This document shows, piece after piece, positions 36,071 through 45,525 of a stretch of DNA of 64,000 nt (positions within the stretch are counted from its first letter, which is position 1; every line of letters starts with the position of its first letter). The position numbers and the translations under genes were made by a program. Origin of the DNA: Nitrosomonadales bacterium (GTDB lineage: Bacteria; Pseudomonadota; Gammaproteobacteria; Burkholderiales; Gallionellaceae); assembly GCA_016214695.1 (NCBI GenBank), contig JACRNY010000001.1, forward strand, positions 1,178,001 to 1,242,000. The letters run 5' to 3'. The notes under the pieces are model-generated. The model ran no database searches. It saw nothing but the letters and a program-made list of their open reading frames with translations, and was not told the DNA's origin.

Positions 36071-36089
36071 CGGACTTTGCGCGCGGTTT
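36032..36089. repeat. Long hairpin spanning the glmS stop codon
   Basis: Inner perfect 14-base stem GCAAAGTCCGTTAC (36047-36060) / GTAACGGACTTTGC (36067-36080) with loop TGTTGA. An outer perfect 9-base stem AAACCGCGC (36032-36040) / GCGCGGTTT (36081-36089) is separated by a six-base bulge on the left arm only. No T tract follows. It could end or stabilise the glmUS message. The remaining 36090-36203 contains no gene I can support. Confidence 0.85.
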
Positions 36090-36203
36090 ACGGCGAAGGC
36101 TAACGTGAGCATAGCGAACGTTAAGGGGCAACGCCCCGGCCGAAGCCACAAGCCTCGCTAGTTAAAGGTCCATCAACATTCGTCCCACACCCCAGGAGAG
36201 AAA

Positions 36204-36968
36204 ATGGCGGTCATCGCCGTGTTCAACCAAAAGGGCGGAGTGGGTAAAACCACCACCTGCCTCAATCTGACCTCTGCGCTGTCGCTGGCGCAGCGTCACC
36301 CGATTGCGCTCGACATGGATCCGCAGGGTCACCTGAGCCTGGCGTGCGGGCTGAAGAACGGCACCAATCAGGACAGAAGCATGGCCGCGTTCTTCCGCGA
36401 CAAAGTGCCGCTGGCCAAACTGTTGCACAACACTCCCGCAGGCTGGCAACTGATCCCGGCGACGCTGGAGCTTTCCAAGATCGATGCGCTGTACGGCAGC
36501 GATCCGCAAGCCGCCAAGATGCTGAAACAGGGTTTGGCTGAAGAGCTGGCGCTCACAGGCGCACCGATCCTGATCGATTGCTGTCCCATGCTGGGTGTGC
36601 TGACGCTGAATGCCTTGCTGGCAGCTGACAAGGTGCTGATCCCGGTATCGGCGGACTATCTGTCGCAACACGGCGTGCACCGCCTTGATGCCGCCTTGAA
36701 CGTGCTGGAGAAGAAACTGCAGCGCACTTTCGAGCGCCGCATCGTGGTCACGCGCTTCGATTCGCGCCGCAAGCTATCCTACGATATCTACGACAAGCTG
36801 AAAGAACGCTACGGCAATCTGGTATGCAAGACGCGCATCGGCGAAACGGTGGCGCTAGCCACCAGCCCGATGCATGGCCTGGATGTGTTCGCCTTTGCGC
36901 CGCAAAGCCCGGGCGCGGCGGATTACAAGGCGCTGGCCAAGGAATTGATGGACAGCGGCTTCGTTTAA
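36204..36968 (+). CDS. Orphan ParA family ATPase
   Basis: 254 codons. Deviant Walker [17 protein letters not shown] and [15 protein letters not shown] are intact; the Walker B segment reads [17 protein letters not shown]. Related to but clearly different from the parA at 21443, and no parB-like gene is next to it. Such orphan ParA/MinD-type ATPases position cellular cargos; the cargo cannot be read here. Its stop overlaps the stop of the convergent ubiB by two bases. Confidence 0.9.
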   Translation: MAVIAVFNQKGGVGKTTTCLNLTSALSLAQRHPIALDMDPQGHLSLACGLKNGTNQDRSMAAFFRDKVPLAKLLHNTPAGWQLIPATLELSKIDALYGSDPQAAKMLKQGLAEELALTGAPILIDCCPMLGVLTLNALLAADKVLIPVSADYLSQHGVHRLDAALNVLEKKLQRTFERRIVVTRFDSRRKLSYDIYDKLKERYGNLVCKTRIGETVALATSPMHGLDVFAFAPQSPGAADYKALAKELMDSGFV

Positions 36969-38488
36969 GCGAAGTAGGCGTAGCCAGCAAAAAGCAGCGC
37001 AGTACCCAACAGAAGCGTGATGGCCGACAACCAGGCATTGCGCTTTTTTTGCTGGATGATCATCTCGCGCAACATCGGACCGGCTTGACCGGCGAGGTCT
37101 TCGTTCAGGCGCTGGTGCAGCAAGCGCGGCAGTTGCGGCAACAGCATCGCATAACGCGGCGCCTCGGCACGCAAAGCCTTGATGAAACCGCGCCAGCCCA
37201 CCTGCTCGCTCATCCAGCGCTCCAGCCAGGGCTTGGCGGTCTTCCACAGGTCCAGTTCCGGATCGAGCTGCAGCCCCAGACCTTCCACATTGAGCAGCGT
37301 CTTCTGCAGCAGCACCAGCTGCGGCTGGATCTCGATGCCGAAACGGCGCGAAGTCTGGAACAGGCGCAACAGCACGCGGCCGAACGATACTTCGCGCAGC
37401 GGTTTGTCGAAGATGGGATCGCACACCGAGCGGATCGCCGCCTCGAACTCGTCCACGCGCGTGTCGGCCGGCGCCCAGCCCGATTCGATGTGCAGCTCGG
37501 CGACGCGCTTGTAGTCGCGGTTGAAGAAGGCGATGAAGTTCTGCGCCAGATAGTTCTTGTCGGTGGTTGTCAGCGTGCCCATGATGCCGAAGTCCATCGC
37601 CACATAACGTCCGTCCAGCGCCACCAGGATGTTGCCGGGGTGCATGTCGGCGTGGAAGAAACCGTCGCGGAACACTTGCGTGTAAAAGATCTCCACGCCG
37701 TTCGCCGCCAGTTTCCTCAGGTCGATACCCGCCTTGCGCAGCGCGGCGATCTGTCCGATGGGAATACCCTGCATGCGTTCCATCACCATCACGGTCTCGG
37801 AACACCAGTCCCAATACACTTCGGGAACCAGAAGCAAACGTGCATCGATGAAGTTGCGGCGCAACTGGCTGCAACTTGCCGCCTCGCGCATCAGGTCCAG
37901 TTCGTCGTGCAGATATTTGTTGAATTCGGCGACCACCAGCTTCGGTTTCAGGCGCTTGCCGTCTTCCCACCAGTATTCGATCAGTCCGGCGCAGATATCC
38001 AGCAACGCCACATCATGGCCGATCACGCGCGAGATGCCGGGCCGCAATATCTTCACCGCCACCTCGCGCCCGTCGGGCAATACGGCGAAGTGAACTTGTG
38101 CCACGGAGGCACTGGCAATCGGCGTCTCGTCGAATTCGGCGAACACCTCGCCCAGCTTTTTGCCATAGGCCTCTTCCAGAATGGCGACCGCCTGGGCGGA
38201 AGGGAAGGGCGGCACTTGATCCTGCAGTTTCGCCAGTTCATCGGCGATGTCGGTGGGTATCAGGTCGCGGCGGGTGGAGAGCAGCTGGCCGAATTTGACG
38301 AAGATGGGGCCCAGCGTCTCCAGCGCGAGGCGCAGCCGCTCGGCGCGCGGGCGCGAAGTATCGCGGAAGAACAGCAACCAGTTCAGGGGGCGGAGCAGCC
38401 AGCTTGTGCGCTCATGGGCCAGCAGGAATTCGTCCAGACCGAAACGCAGCACGACGAAGATGATGTTGAGTAACCTGAAGAAACGCAT
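36965..38488 (-). CDS. ubiB: Ubiquinone biosynthesis atypical kinase UbiB
   Basis: 507 codons from ATG 38488, chosen because [20 protein letters not shown] is the family start; the longer frame runs into a palindrome. The UbiB-specific [14 protein letters not shown] motif (KxGQ) and kinase-like ATP site are present, with two C-terminal hydrophobic segments ending [16 protein letters not shown]. It is an ATPase required for ubiquinone synthesis. ubiE is found 3 kb away on the same strand. Confidence 0.95.
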   Translation of the reverse strand: MRFFRLLNIIFVVLRFGLDEFLLAHERTSWLLRPLNWLLFFRDTSRPRAERLRLALETLGPIFVKFGQLLSTRRDLIPTDIADELAKLQDQVPPFPSAQAVAILEEAYGKKLGEVFAEFDETPIASASVAQVHFAVLPDGREVAVKILRPGISRVIGHDVALLDICAGLIEYWWEDGKRLKPKLVVAEFNKYLHDELDLMREAASCSQLRRNFIDARLLLVPEVYWDWCSETVMVMERMQGIPIGQIAALRKAGIDLRKLAANGVEIFYTQVFRDGFFHADMHPGNILVALDGRYVAMDFGIMGTLTTTDKNYLAQNFIAFFNRDYKRVAELHIESGWAPADTRVDEFEAAIRSVCDPIFDKPLREVSFGRVLLRLFQTSRRFGIEIQPQLVLLQKTLLNVEGLGLQLDPELDLWKTAKPWLERWMSEQVGWRGFIKALRAEAPRYAMLLPQLPRLLHQRLNEDLAGQAGPMLREMIIQQKKRNAWLSAITLLLGTALLFAGYAYFA

Positions 38489-38510
38489 CGCCAACGGTTC
38501 CAAATGAAAA

Positions 38511-38534
38511 GGGCACGGTGATATCACCGTGCCC
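38511..38534 (-). terminator. Perfect 24-base palindrome, terminator-like
   Basis: GGGCACGGTGAT followed directly by its reverse complement. On the minus strand, reading out of the Tim44-like gene, the stem is followed by TTTTCATTTG, which fits a rho-independent terminator between that gene and ubiB. Confidence 0.8.
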
Positions 38535-38555
38535 TCTAGTTTACTTGAGAAATCC

Positions 38556-39392
38556 TCAGTTCTGCTGGATACCGGCCAGAAGCCAAACGGATTTGTCGTC
38601 TTTCAGGTTCTTCTGCACATGCCAGATTTCGTCGAAGCTCTCTGCTGCTCCGTTGTTCTCGCGCAACTGGCCGCTCATGCGCACGCTGGCAATGGCCAGA
38701 TCGCCCTCGGTCGCCACTTCCAGCAGGTCGGTGTTGATCGAGACCACATCGGTCCGCTGTGCGGCATCACCGCGTTCCTGCATCTGCATCGAGACTTCGG
38801 CGAACATCTCCGGCGTGGTGTATTCGCGGATATCGTTCAGGTCCTTGCGATCATTGGCCGCCTGCAGGCGGATGAAGGTGGTCTTGGCACCGCGCAGGAA
38901 ACTGTCCACCGGGAAGTCGGCCGGGATGCTGGCGCTGACGGTGCTGGAAGCGCCGCCGCTCAACGGCTGCGCAGCAGGTTGCTGCGTGCCGCCATAAGGC
39001 GCGCCGGCACCGGCATATTGCATCGCCGGTTGCTGCTTCTTGCGCAGCATCGAGAGCACGAAGAACACGGCGACCACGGCCAGGATGATCATCAGCAACA
39101 TGCCCATACCTTCACCCAGCCCGAAGTGTGAGAACAAAGCGGCCAAACCCAAGCCCGCGGCGATACCGGCCAAGGGGCCGAGCCACTTGCTACCCTGCTT
39201 GGCAGGGGCGGCAGCAGTCTGAGCCGGAGTTGCCTGTGCGGGTGTGGCATCGGCGGATTTTTGTGCCGGAGCGCTCATCGTGCGCTGCTTGCCGAAACTG
39301 CCTCCGCCGCCAAAGCGCTTGGCTTCAGCGTTCGCAGCGAGCAAAGAAAGGCTGGTCAAAACGATGGTCAAGAAGATGGCAAAACGTTTCAT
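38556..39392 (-). CDS. Tim44-like domain membrane protein
   Basis: 278 codons from ATG 39392 with AAAGGA upstream. Signal peptide or anchor ([20 protein letters not shown]), Gly/Ala-rich linker, a hydrophobic pair at about 75-115 ([39 protein letters not shown]), then a Tim44-like domain ([20 protein letters not shown] ... [20 protein letters not shown]). Bacterial Tim44-like proteins are widespread inner-membrane proteins of uncertain role. Confidence 0.88.
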   Translation of the reverse strand: MKRFAIFLTIVLTSLSLLAANAEAKRFGGGGSFGKQRTMSAPAQKSADATPAQATPAQTAAAPAKQGSKWLGPLAGIAAGLGLAALFSHFGLGEGMGMLLMIILAVVAVFFVLSMLRKKQQPAMQYAGAGAPYGGTQQPAAQPLSGGASSTVSASIPADFPVDSFLRGAKTTFIRLQAANDRKDLNDIREYTTPEMFAEVSMQMQERGDAAQRTDVVSINTDLLEVATEGDLAIASVRMSGQLRENNGAAESFDEIWHVQKNLKDDKSVWLLAGIQQN

Positions 39393-39465
39393 GCGGTTCC
39401 TTTTGAGTGGTTGATACAACAAAACGAGTATAGCAGCAGAGTCCGGTGGCAAAGCCCCACTTGGT

Positions 39466-39852
39466 TCATGGGGAGATATGTTCGGGCAACAGCCGGATGT
39501 CGCTGACGAAGTATTCCGTTTCACCGAAACAGGAAGTCGGCAGGCCCTTGTTCTGTGCATAGACCAGCGCCACACGCTGGCCTACGAATTGATTGATCTT
39601 GGCAGCCACGGCATCGTCGCGCACCGAGAACAGGAACTTCTCCGGTGCCGCACCAGGCAGGGCAACCAGCGAAAGTTCGCCTTCCCAGGTCTTGCAGATC
39701 CAGCCCTTGCTGGAGAGTTTCTGCATGAAGCCGGCGCGTTCGCCTTCCGAATAGCTCCAGTGCATCATGAGCCAGATATAGGCTGCGAAGACAGCCAGGG
39801 TAATCACAACAATACCGGCAGCAATGGTTAAAGCACTTTTTGGCAACGCCAT
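39466..39852 (-). CDS. Conserved single-pass membrane protein of unknown function
   Basis: 128 codons. One membrane helix at about 7-29 (LTIAAGIVVITLAVFAAYIW), then about 95 residues on one face with two cysteines (GWICKTWEG, PTSCFGETE). I do not assign a function. It lies between the Tim44-like gene and the pseudouridine synthase gene on the same strand. Confidence 0.75.
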   Translation of the reverse strand: MALPKSALTIAAGIVVITLAVFAAYIWLMMHWSYSEGERAGFMQKLSSKGWICKTWEGELSLVALPGAAPEKFLFSVRDDAVAAKINQFVGQRVALVYAQNKGLPTSCFGETEYFVSDIRLLPEHISP

Positions 39853-39918
39853 GGATGAATCCTTGAAAGATGGGAAAGCGGCGACGATTATAGTCGGAGC
39901 TGCTGCAACGTCCCGCGA

Positions 39919-40545
39919 CTAAAATGGGGCCGGGCTGGTGAAGTTCAAGGGTTCGCCGCTCACAGGATGGTTGAAGCTCAGCGAACAGGCATGCAACAGC
40001 AAACGCGCTGCGCTAGTGACATCGCCATACAGGGCATCGCCGAGGATGGGATGACCGATGGCAGCCAGATGTACCCTGAGTTGATGGGTGCGTCCGGTGA
40101 TTGGCTCCAGCTCCAGGCGTGAACTGCCACTTTCCATACCCAGCAGGCGATAGCGCGTGAGCGAGGGCTTGCCCTGTTCATGATCGACCATCTGCTTGGG
40201 GCGATTCGGCCAGTCACGAATGAGCGGCAGGCTGATCTCGCCAGCCTCCTGTTCCAGTTTGCCGGAAACGACGGCGATGTAGCGTTTGCCAACCTCGCGC
40301 TCCTGGAACATCTGCGAAAGCCTGCGTTGCCTCCCGGCTCTGCGCGCGAACAGCATCAGACCGGAAGTCGCCATGTCCAGGCGGTGCACTACCAGCACAT
40401 CGGGAAAATTCTGCAGCAAGCGCGCGACAAGACAATCCTGCTTGTCTTCGCCGCGGCCAGGTACGGCCAGTAACCCGGCGGGCTTGTTCACCACCAGCAG
40501 AGAATCATCCTGGTAAATCAGATAGTGAAGGCTATTGCTTGTCAT
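39919..40545 (-). CDS. rluA: RluA family pseudouridine synthase
   Basis: 208 codons from ATG 40545; the frame extends upstream but overlaps the next gene there. It has the RluA catalytic motif VVHRLDMATSGLMLFAR (catalytic Asp), GKRYIAVVSG, and ITGRTHQLRVHLAAIGHPILGDALYG. It lacks an S4 domain and is short, like E. coli RluA, which modifies 23S rRNA U746 and tRNA U32. The exact target is inferred. Confidence 0.88.
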   Translation of the reverse strand: MTSNSLHYLIYQDDSLLVVNKPAGLLAVPGRGEDKQDCLVARLLQNFPDVLVVHRLDMATSGLMLFARRAGRQRRLSQMFQEREVGKRYIAVVSGKLEQEAGEISLPLIRDWPNRPKQMVDHEQGKPSLTRYRLLGMESGSSRLELEPITGRTHQLRVHLAAIGHPILGDALYGDVTSAARLLLHACSLSFNHPVSGEPLNFTSPAPF

Positions 40546-40726
40546 CGCCCTGCGCAGGCGTATCGGTGACCTGGTCGGTCTGGGTCTTCCTTGGCCGGTT
40601 CTTGCTCGGGTCGGCAAAACGGAAACGACCTGCCAGCACACAGCCCTTCATGCCGATGTCACACGGTTTGTTGAGCACCTTCTGGCACTTGCCATCCAGT
40701 TCATGCGGACAACCCCAGCCACTCAT
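40532..40726 (-). CDS. Small cysteine-rich protein
   Basis: 64 codons. Four regularly spaced cysteines in its first half (CPHELDGKCQKVLNKPCDIG, then KGC) suggest a metal or Fe-S site; the second half is basic and charged (NRPRKTQTDQ). It overlaps the rluA start by 14 bases, so translation is probably coupled. Function unknown. Confidence 0.72.
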   Translation of the reverse strand: MSGWGCPHELDGKCQKVLNKPCDIGMKGCVLAGRFRFADPSKNRPRKTQTDQVTDTPAQGDDKQ

Positions 40727-40758
40727 CTTTTAATTCCATCAACTAAACGAGAAACGCC

Positions 40759-40790
40759 GTTCGCCCTGAGCCTGTCAAAGGGTGAAGGGT
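40759..40790. repeat. Dispersed repeat copy 1
   Basis: Contains CCTGAGCCTGTCAAAGGGT, whose complement closely matches a copy at 46404-46440 in opposite orientation. The core CCTGAGC-n3/4-GTC(A/G)AAGGGT is a type of short interspersed repeat common in beta- and gamma-proteobacterial intergenic regions. Confidence 0.6.
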
Positions 40791-40798
40791 GTCCGAAA

Positions 40799-41140
40799 TC
40801 AAGCCTTCTTCACAAACTCCGTCTTCAACTGCATCGCGCCGATGCCGTCGATCTTGCAGTCGATATCATGGTCGCCGTCCACCAGGCGGATGTTCTTCAC
40901 CTTGGTACCGACCTTCACCACCGAAGATGAGCCCTTGATCTTCAGATCCTTGATCACCGTTACGGAATCGCCGTCCTGCAACACATTGCCGAAAGCATCC
41001 TTGAACACCTTGGCCTGCTCGCCAGTTTCCGCGGGTGCATTCTTGGACCACTCGTAGGCGCATTCGGGGCAGACATACATGTTGCCGTCTTCATAGGTGA
41101 AGGGGGAGTTACATTTGGGGCATTTGGGCAAACCGCTCAC
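40799..41140 (-). CDS. yjdM: YjdM/PhnA family zinc ribbon protein
   Basis: 113 codons from GTG 41140 with GGAG 7 bases upstream. N-terminal zinc ribbon ([20 protein letters not shown]) and C-terminal PhnA domain ([20 protein letters not shown]). Historically called alkylphosphonate uptake protein PhnA, but not needed for phosphonate use; actual role unclear. Confidence 0.95.
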   Translation of the reverse strand: MSGLPKCPKCNSPFTYEDGNMYVCPECAYEWSKNAPAETGEQAKVFKDAFGNVLQDGDSVTVIKDLKIKGSSSVVKVGTKVKNIRLVDGDHDIDCKIDGIGAMQLKTEFVKKA

Positions 41141-41191
41141 AGCAGGACTCCAGTTGGCTACATAAAATTTATAAAAGGAAGGGAGGAGTTC

Positions 41192-41923
41192 TTAAAGTTT
41201 GTATCCCCGGTGCACCGCCACCACCCCGCCCGTCATGTTGAAATACTCCACGCGTTCCAATCCCGCATCCACCATCATCTGCTTCAACTCTTCCTGTCCC
41301 GGATGCATGCGGATGGATTCGGCGAGGTAGCGGTAGCTGTCGGCGTCGTTGGCGATGATCTCGCCCATCTTGGGCAGCAGCTTGAATGAATACAGGTCGT
41401 ACATCTTCTCCAGCGGTTTGGCGACCTTGGAGAATTCCAGCACGATCACGCGGCCGCCGGGTTTGAGTACGCGCTTCATCTCGCGCAGCGCGGCGTCCTT
41501 GTGTGTGACGTTGCGCAGGCCGAAGGCGATGCTGACCACGTCGAAATAGTTGTCGGGGAAGGGCAGGTGTTCGGCGTCGCACTGTGCGGTAGGCGTGGCG
41601 ATGCCTTCGTCGAGCAGGCGGTCGCGGCCTACGCGCAGCATGGCGTTGTTGATATCGGTGAGGACGACCTGTCCCGTGCTGCCGACCTTGTCGAGGAACA
41701 GGCGCGACAGGTCGCCGGAGCCGCCCGCGATATCCAGCACGCGCTGGCCTTCGTGCACGTTTGCCTGTCCGACGGCGAAGCGCTTCCAGATGCGGTGCAG
41801 GCCGACCGACATGAGGTCGTTCATGACGTCGTACTTGCTGGCGACGGAGGTGAATACTCCCGCGACCTTCCTGGCCTTCTCTGTTTCGTCTACGGTCTCA
41901 AAACCGAAATGGGTCTTTGCCAT
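41192..41923 (-). CDS. ubiE: Ubiquinone/menaquinone biosynthesis C-methyltransferase UbiE
   Basis: 243 codons from ATG 41923 with GAGGAG upstream; [20 protein letters not shown] is the family start. SAM motif [16 protein letters not shown] and the UbiE signatures [19 protein letters not shown] and [19 protein letters not shown]. It methylates the benzoquinol ring. It follows DUF971 on the same strand. Confidence 0.98.
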   Translation of the reverse strand: MAKTHFGFETVDETEKARKVAGVFTSVASKYDVMNDLMSVGLHRIWKRFAVGQANVHEGQRVLDIAGGSGDLSRLFLDKVGSTGQVVLTDINNAMLRVGRDRLLDEGIATPTAQCDAEHLPFPDNYFDVVSIAFGLRNVTHKDAALREMKRVLKPGGRVIVLEFSKVAKPLEKMYDLYSFKLLPKMGEIIANDADSYRYLAESIRMHPGQEELKQMMVDAGLERVEYFNMTGGVVAVHRGYKL

Positions 41924-41946
41924 ATTACTGCTCCTCTGCATTCACT

Positions 41947-42031
41947 CCCTCTCCCACCGGGAGAGGGCTGGGGTGAGGGGTGAATCAAAACTCTACCCCC
42001 ACCCTGACCCTCCCCCTGCAAGGGGGGAGGG
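41947..42031. repeat. Two GC-rich REP-like hairpins between ubiE and the DUF971 gene
   Basis: CCCTCTCCC-ACC-GGGAGAGGG at 41947-41967 and CCCTCCCCC-n6-GGGGGAGGG at 42008-42031, linked by CTGGGGTGAGGGG and its near complement ACCCCCACCCTGACC. This paired inverted arrangement resembles the dispersed hairpin repeats found in many proteobacterial intergenic regions. Confidence 0.75.
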
Positions 42032-42038
42032 AATTTAC

Positions 42039-42389
42039 TTATTTATCGCGGCTCGCGCCGGCTGCTTCCAGCTTACCCAGGTAATCGTGCCACATGGCAT
42101 CCTGATATTTGCCGAGCTCGTGCAGGTACTCCCAGGTGTAAAGGCCGCTATCGTGACCGTCGTCGAAGGTCAGTTTGACGGCATAGCTGCCGGCCGGCTC
42201 AACATCCGTGAGCATCACGTTGCGCTTGCCGACCTGCAAGGTCTCCTGGCCGGGGCCGTGGCCGCGCACTTCGGCGGAAGGTGAGTACACGCGCAGGAAT
42301 TCGAACGGCAGCTTGTAGCGCGCTCCGTCGTCAAAGGCGATCTCCAGCATCCTGGATTGGTTGTGCAAGGTGATTTCGGTCGGGATCAT
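42039..42389 (-). CDS. DUF971 (GBBH-like N-terminal domain) protein
   Basis: 116 codons. Start [20 protein letters not shown], then [20 protein letters not shown] and the end [12 protein letters not shown] are the DUF971 pattern, a small metal-binding domain also seen in Fe-S biogenesis partners and gamma-butyrobetaine hydroxylase. Its place upstream of ubiE is conserved in Betaproteobacteria. Function unknown. ATG overlaps the stop of the gene before it. Confidence 0.92.
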   Translation of the reverse strand: MIPTEITLHNQSRMLEIAFDDGARYKLPFEFLRVYSPSAEVRGHGPGQETLQVGKRNVMLTDVEPAGSYAVKLTFDDGHDSGLYTWEYLHELGKYQDAMWHDYLGKLEAAGASRDK

Positions 42390-42877
42390 AATGAACGTAT
42401 CTTCTTCAATAATGCGGTGGTAGAGCGCTCGTGCAGGAAGGGGATGCTGTGCACCTTGCCGCCCCAGAGCTGTTGTACTTCCTTGCTGCCCACGATGTTC
42501 TCGGGTTTCCAGTCGCCGCCTTTCACCAGGACGTCGGGCTTGCAGGCGAGAATGAGGTTGAGCGGGGTGTCCTCGTCGAACTTCACCACCAGGCTCACCG
42601 ATTCCAGCGCGGCCAGCACGGCCATGCGGTCCTGCTCGGCGTTGATCGGGCGGTCGTCGCCTTTGCCCTGGCGTTTCACCGAGGCATCGCTGTTGACACC
42701 GACGATGAGCGAAGCGCCGAGCGCGCCTGCCTGTGCCAGATAGGTGACATGGCCGCGATGCAACACATCGAAACAGCCGTTGGTGAACACCAGCGAGCGC
42801 GGCAACAAGGCGACCCTAGCGGCGAAGTCCTTCGCCTCGCAGATCTTGCTCTCAAAACTGGGGGCGGGGTATCTCAC
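42386..42877 (-). CDS. rfaE2: D-glycero-beta-D-manno-heptose 1-phosphate adenylyltransferase (stand-alone)
   Basis: 163 codons from GTG 42877, one base overlapping the previous stop. Nucleotidyltransferase motif [17 protein letters not shown] (HxGH type), [18 protein letters not shown] and the end STTALLKKI. It equals only the C-terminal half of E. coli HldE; the heptose kinase half is not in this window. It makes ADP-heptose for LPS inner core. Confidence 0.95.
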   Translation of the reverse strand: MRYPAPSFESKICEAKDFAARVALLPRSLVFTNGCFDVLHRGHVTYLAQAGALGASLIVGVNSDASVKRQGKGDDRPINAEQDRMAVLAALESVSLVVKFDEDTPLNLILACKPDVLVKGGDWKPENIVGSKEVQQLWGGKVHSIPFLHERSTTALLKKIRSL

Positions 42878-43442
42878 TAGTCGATGTATTCGAAGACGCG
42901 CACGACCTTGGCGACGTTCGCCGTGGTGCTGGCGATGTCCGATGCCGCATCGGCTTCGGCGCGGGTGACCAGACCCATCAGGTACACCACCCCGTTCTCG
43001 GTAACGACCTTGACATGGTCGGCCTTGAACGCGGTGCTTTTGACGAAGCGTAGCTTGACGTTGCCGGTGATGCGCGAATCGTCGCCATGTTTGGCGAGAC
43101 CCGAAGCTTGGCCGGTGCTCAGTTCGTTGGCGATACCTTTGACATTGGGGATGCTGCCGACGATGCGTTCGATATCCATCTTGGCATTCTCATCCGCGGC
43201 CGTACCGGTGATGAGCGCGAAGCGATTGAAAGCCGTGACGCTGACATGAGAGGCGTCCTTGTACTTGTCGTCGATGCGTTTCTGCGCCTTGCTCTCGATG
43301 GTGTCGTCCTCGACCATTGTCCCGGTACTGCGGCGGTCGGCCGACATCATCGCTCCCGCGCCCACACCGGCGGCGACCACGGGCACTGCGCAGCCCTGCA
43401 ACAGACCCACCACGACGAACAAGAACACGAACGGATAACGCA

Positions 43443-43443
<1 letters not shown>
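42877..43443 (-). CDS. dolP: Two-BON-domain outer-membrane lipoprotein, DolP-like
   Basis: 188 codons from the second ATG (43443); an ATG 3 bases upstream is equally in frame, but GGGAGGGGA gives better spacing to the second. Signal peptide with lipobox LLQGC, lipidated Cys18. Two BON domains at about 45-110 and 118-186 ([40 protein letters not shown]). It matches E. coli DolP (YraP), which maintains outer-membrane integrity. The same gene order yraN-SIS-dolP is found in E. coli. Confidence 0.9.
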
Positions 43444-44066
<623 letters not shown>

Positions 44067-44086
44067 TTACCTCAAGGCGGCCCGGC

Positions 44087-44422
44087 TTAAACCTCGAAAG
44101 CGTTCCTGACCCATTCCACCTTTGAGGTCGAATCCAGCAGCAGGGCATCGAAACGGCAGGGCGGGATGCGCTGCAAAGTGGTCAGGTAATGCTGCGCGGT
44201 GAGGATGAGGCGCTGTTGTTTGCGCGCGTCGATGCTGGCTGCCGCGCCGCCGAAATCGCTGCGGCTGCGCTGGCGCACTTCGGCGAACACCAGCGTGTCG
44301 CCATCGCGCAATATCAGGTCGATCTCGCCGAAACGGCAGCGGTAGTTGGTCTCGATCAACGTCAGGCCGTGCTCTTGCAGGTACACTGCAGCAAGCTGTT
44401 CGGCCTGGGCGCCGGGTCTCAT
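44087..44422 (-). CDS. yraN: YraN family (UPF0102) nuclease-like protein
   Basis: 111 codons from ATG 44422, which shares one base with the lpoA-like stop; a longer frame upstream lies inside that gene. Family start GAQAEQLAAVYLQEHGLTLI and restriction-like core CRFGEIDLILRDGDTLVFAE with Glu, Asp and Glu in nuclease-fold positions; a Val-Arg replaces the common Val-Lys. Function in cells is not established. Confidence 0.94.
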   Translation of the reverse strand: MRPGAQAEQLAAVYLQEHGLTLIETNYRCRFGEIDLILRDGDTLVFAEVRQRSRSDFGGAAASIDARKQQRLILTAQHYLTTLQRIPPCRFDALLLDSTSKVEWVRNAFEV

Positions 44423-45525
44423 CAGCGGTATCTGCTGTCCACCGGTACGCCCTGGCCTTGGCGCATGATGGCCAGCGTGGCTTCGCGCTGGAACATATGT
44501 CCATACAAAGTGACCTTGCCGGTAACGCCGTCCAGCGGCAGCAGGTTCGCATAGTCGTGGTTGAACAGCACTTGCAGCAGACGATAGGAGTCTATGCCCA
44601 GCGCATACAGGCGGTCCAGCTCGGGCGGCAGCGGCGTCGCGGAGCGCGGGTAGATCATCACCGCAGGGTGATCGGGCTGCAGCATCCACGGCATATCGAC
44701 GAAGCGGACATCGGACAAGTCGTAGTTGACCAGCGTGTTGGCATTGCCCGAAAACACTTGCGAGGTCGAATATACCGGCAGCACGGCATTGATGTAGGGA
44801 CGCAGCAGACGCGCCTTGTCCAGCTCGGCGGCGAGGAACACCGAATTGCCCGGTTCCTCCGGCAGTTCTTTCAACGGCGAGGGGTCGCCGGTAAAGACGA
44901 TCTCGGCGCGCAGGATGCCGCCCGCGCGTTGCCACTCATCGGAAAAAGCCTGCGCCAGGCGCCTGGAAAGCGGCGTATTGGTGGAGACGATGGAGGCGCT
45001 CAGCAGTCCCGCGTTGGTCGCGCGCTGGGCCGACTGGCGCGCTTCCGCTTCCGCCGGGAGACCGAAGAAATAGAGCTGGTCGGAACGCTCGCCTTCCACT
45101 GTGTTCAGGGCCAGTGTCGGCGTCATCAGCTCGGTGTTCGCGGCCAGGGCGGCGACACCGCTACGGGTGAGCGGGCCGGCCACAGCCACCGCGCCGGCGA
45201 GCAGGGCCTGCTGATAGATCGCCGCGACTTCGCTGCTTTCATCGGCACAGGGATAGACACGCACCGCCAGGCCGTTCTTCTCCCTGCCGGCAGCGGCGAG
45301 GAAACCCTGCTTCACGGCATCTGCAGCCTTGGCGAAGGCAGGCGATTTCAGTGGCAACAACAGGGCAATATGCGGCACGGGCTGTTCGATCGGGACCGCA
45401 GCGACGGGTGCAGGGGCAGCCGCCGCAGGGTTGAGCTCGTCCGCAGTGGCAGAGGCGGGGGCGCTCACGTATAGTGCGCCGACCAGCAGGGAAACGAACG
45501 AGAGAACAGAGACGTGACGTCGCAT
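44422..45525 (-). CDS. LpoA-like periplasmic protein lacking the N-terminal domain
   Basis: 367 codons from ATG 45525 (a TTG at 45540 is the alternative). Signal peptide ending VSAPASATADEL appears to be cleaved by signal peptidase I; no lipobox Cys is present. Residues about 55-365 form the periplasmic-binding-like domain of LpoA, the activator of penicillin-binding protein 1A (HIALLLPLKSPAFAKAADAV; GIDSYRLLQVLF). The TPR-like N-terminal half of E. coli LpoA is missing. The locus beside rsmI and yraN supports the family. Divergent from rsmI with overlapping starts. Confidence 0.85.
   Translation of the reverse strand: MRRHVSVLSFVSLLVGALYVSAPASATADELNPAAAAPAPVAAVPIEQPVPHIALLLPLKSPAFAKAADAVKQGFLAAAGREKNGLAVRVYPCADESSEVAAIYQQALLAGAVAVAGPLTRSGVAALAANTELMTPTLALNTVEGERSDQLYFFGLPAEAEARQSAQRATNAGLLSASIVSTNTPLSRRLAQAFSDEWQRAGGILRAEIVFTGDPSPLKELPEEPGNSVFLAAELDKARLLRPYINAVLPVYSTSQVFSGNANTLVNYDLSDVRFVDMPWMLQPDHPAVMIYPRSATPLPPELDRLYALGIDSYRLLQVLFNHDYANLLPLDGVTGKVTLYGHMFQREATLAIMRQGQGVPVDSRYR

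Noticed and set aside
36071-36203. Possible small gene or glmS-type ribozyme near glmS
   Set aside because: The hairpin is downstream, not in the leader, and no catalytic core is visible; no open frame with a ribosome site was found.
41941-42038. CRISPR-like direct repeats
   Set aside because: The repeated GC arms are inverted, not direct, and there are no regular spacers or cas genes.
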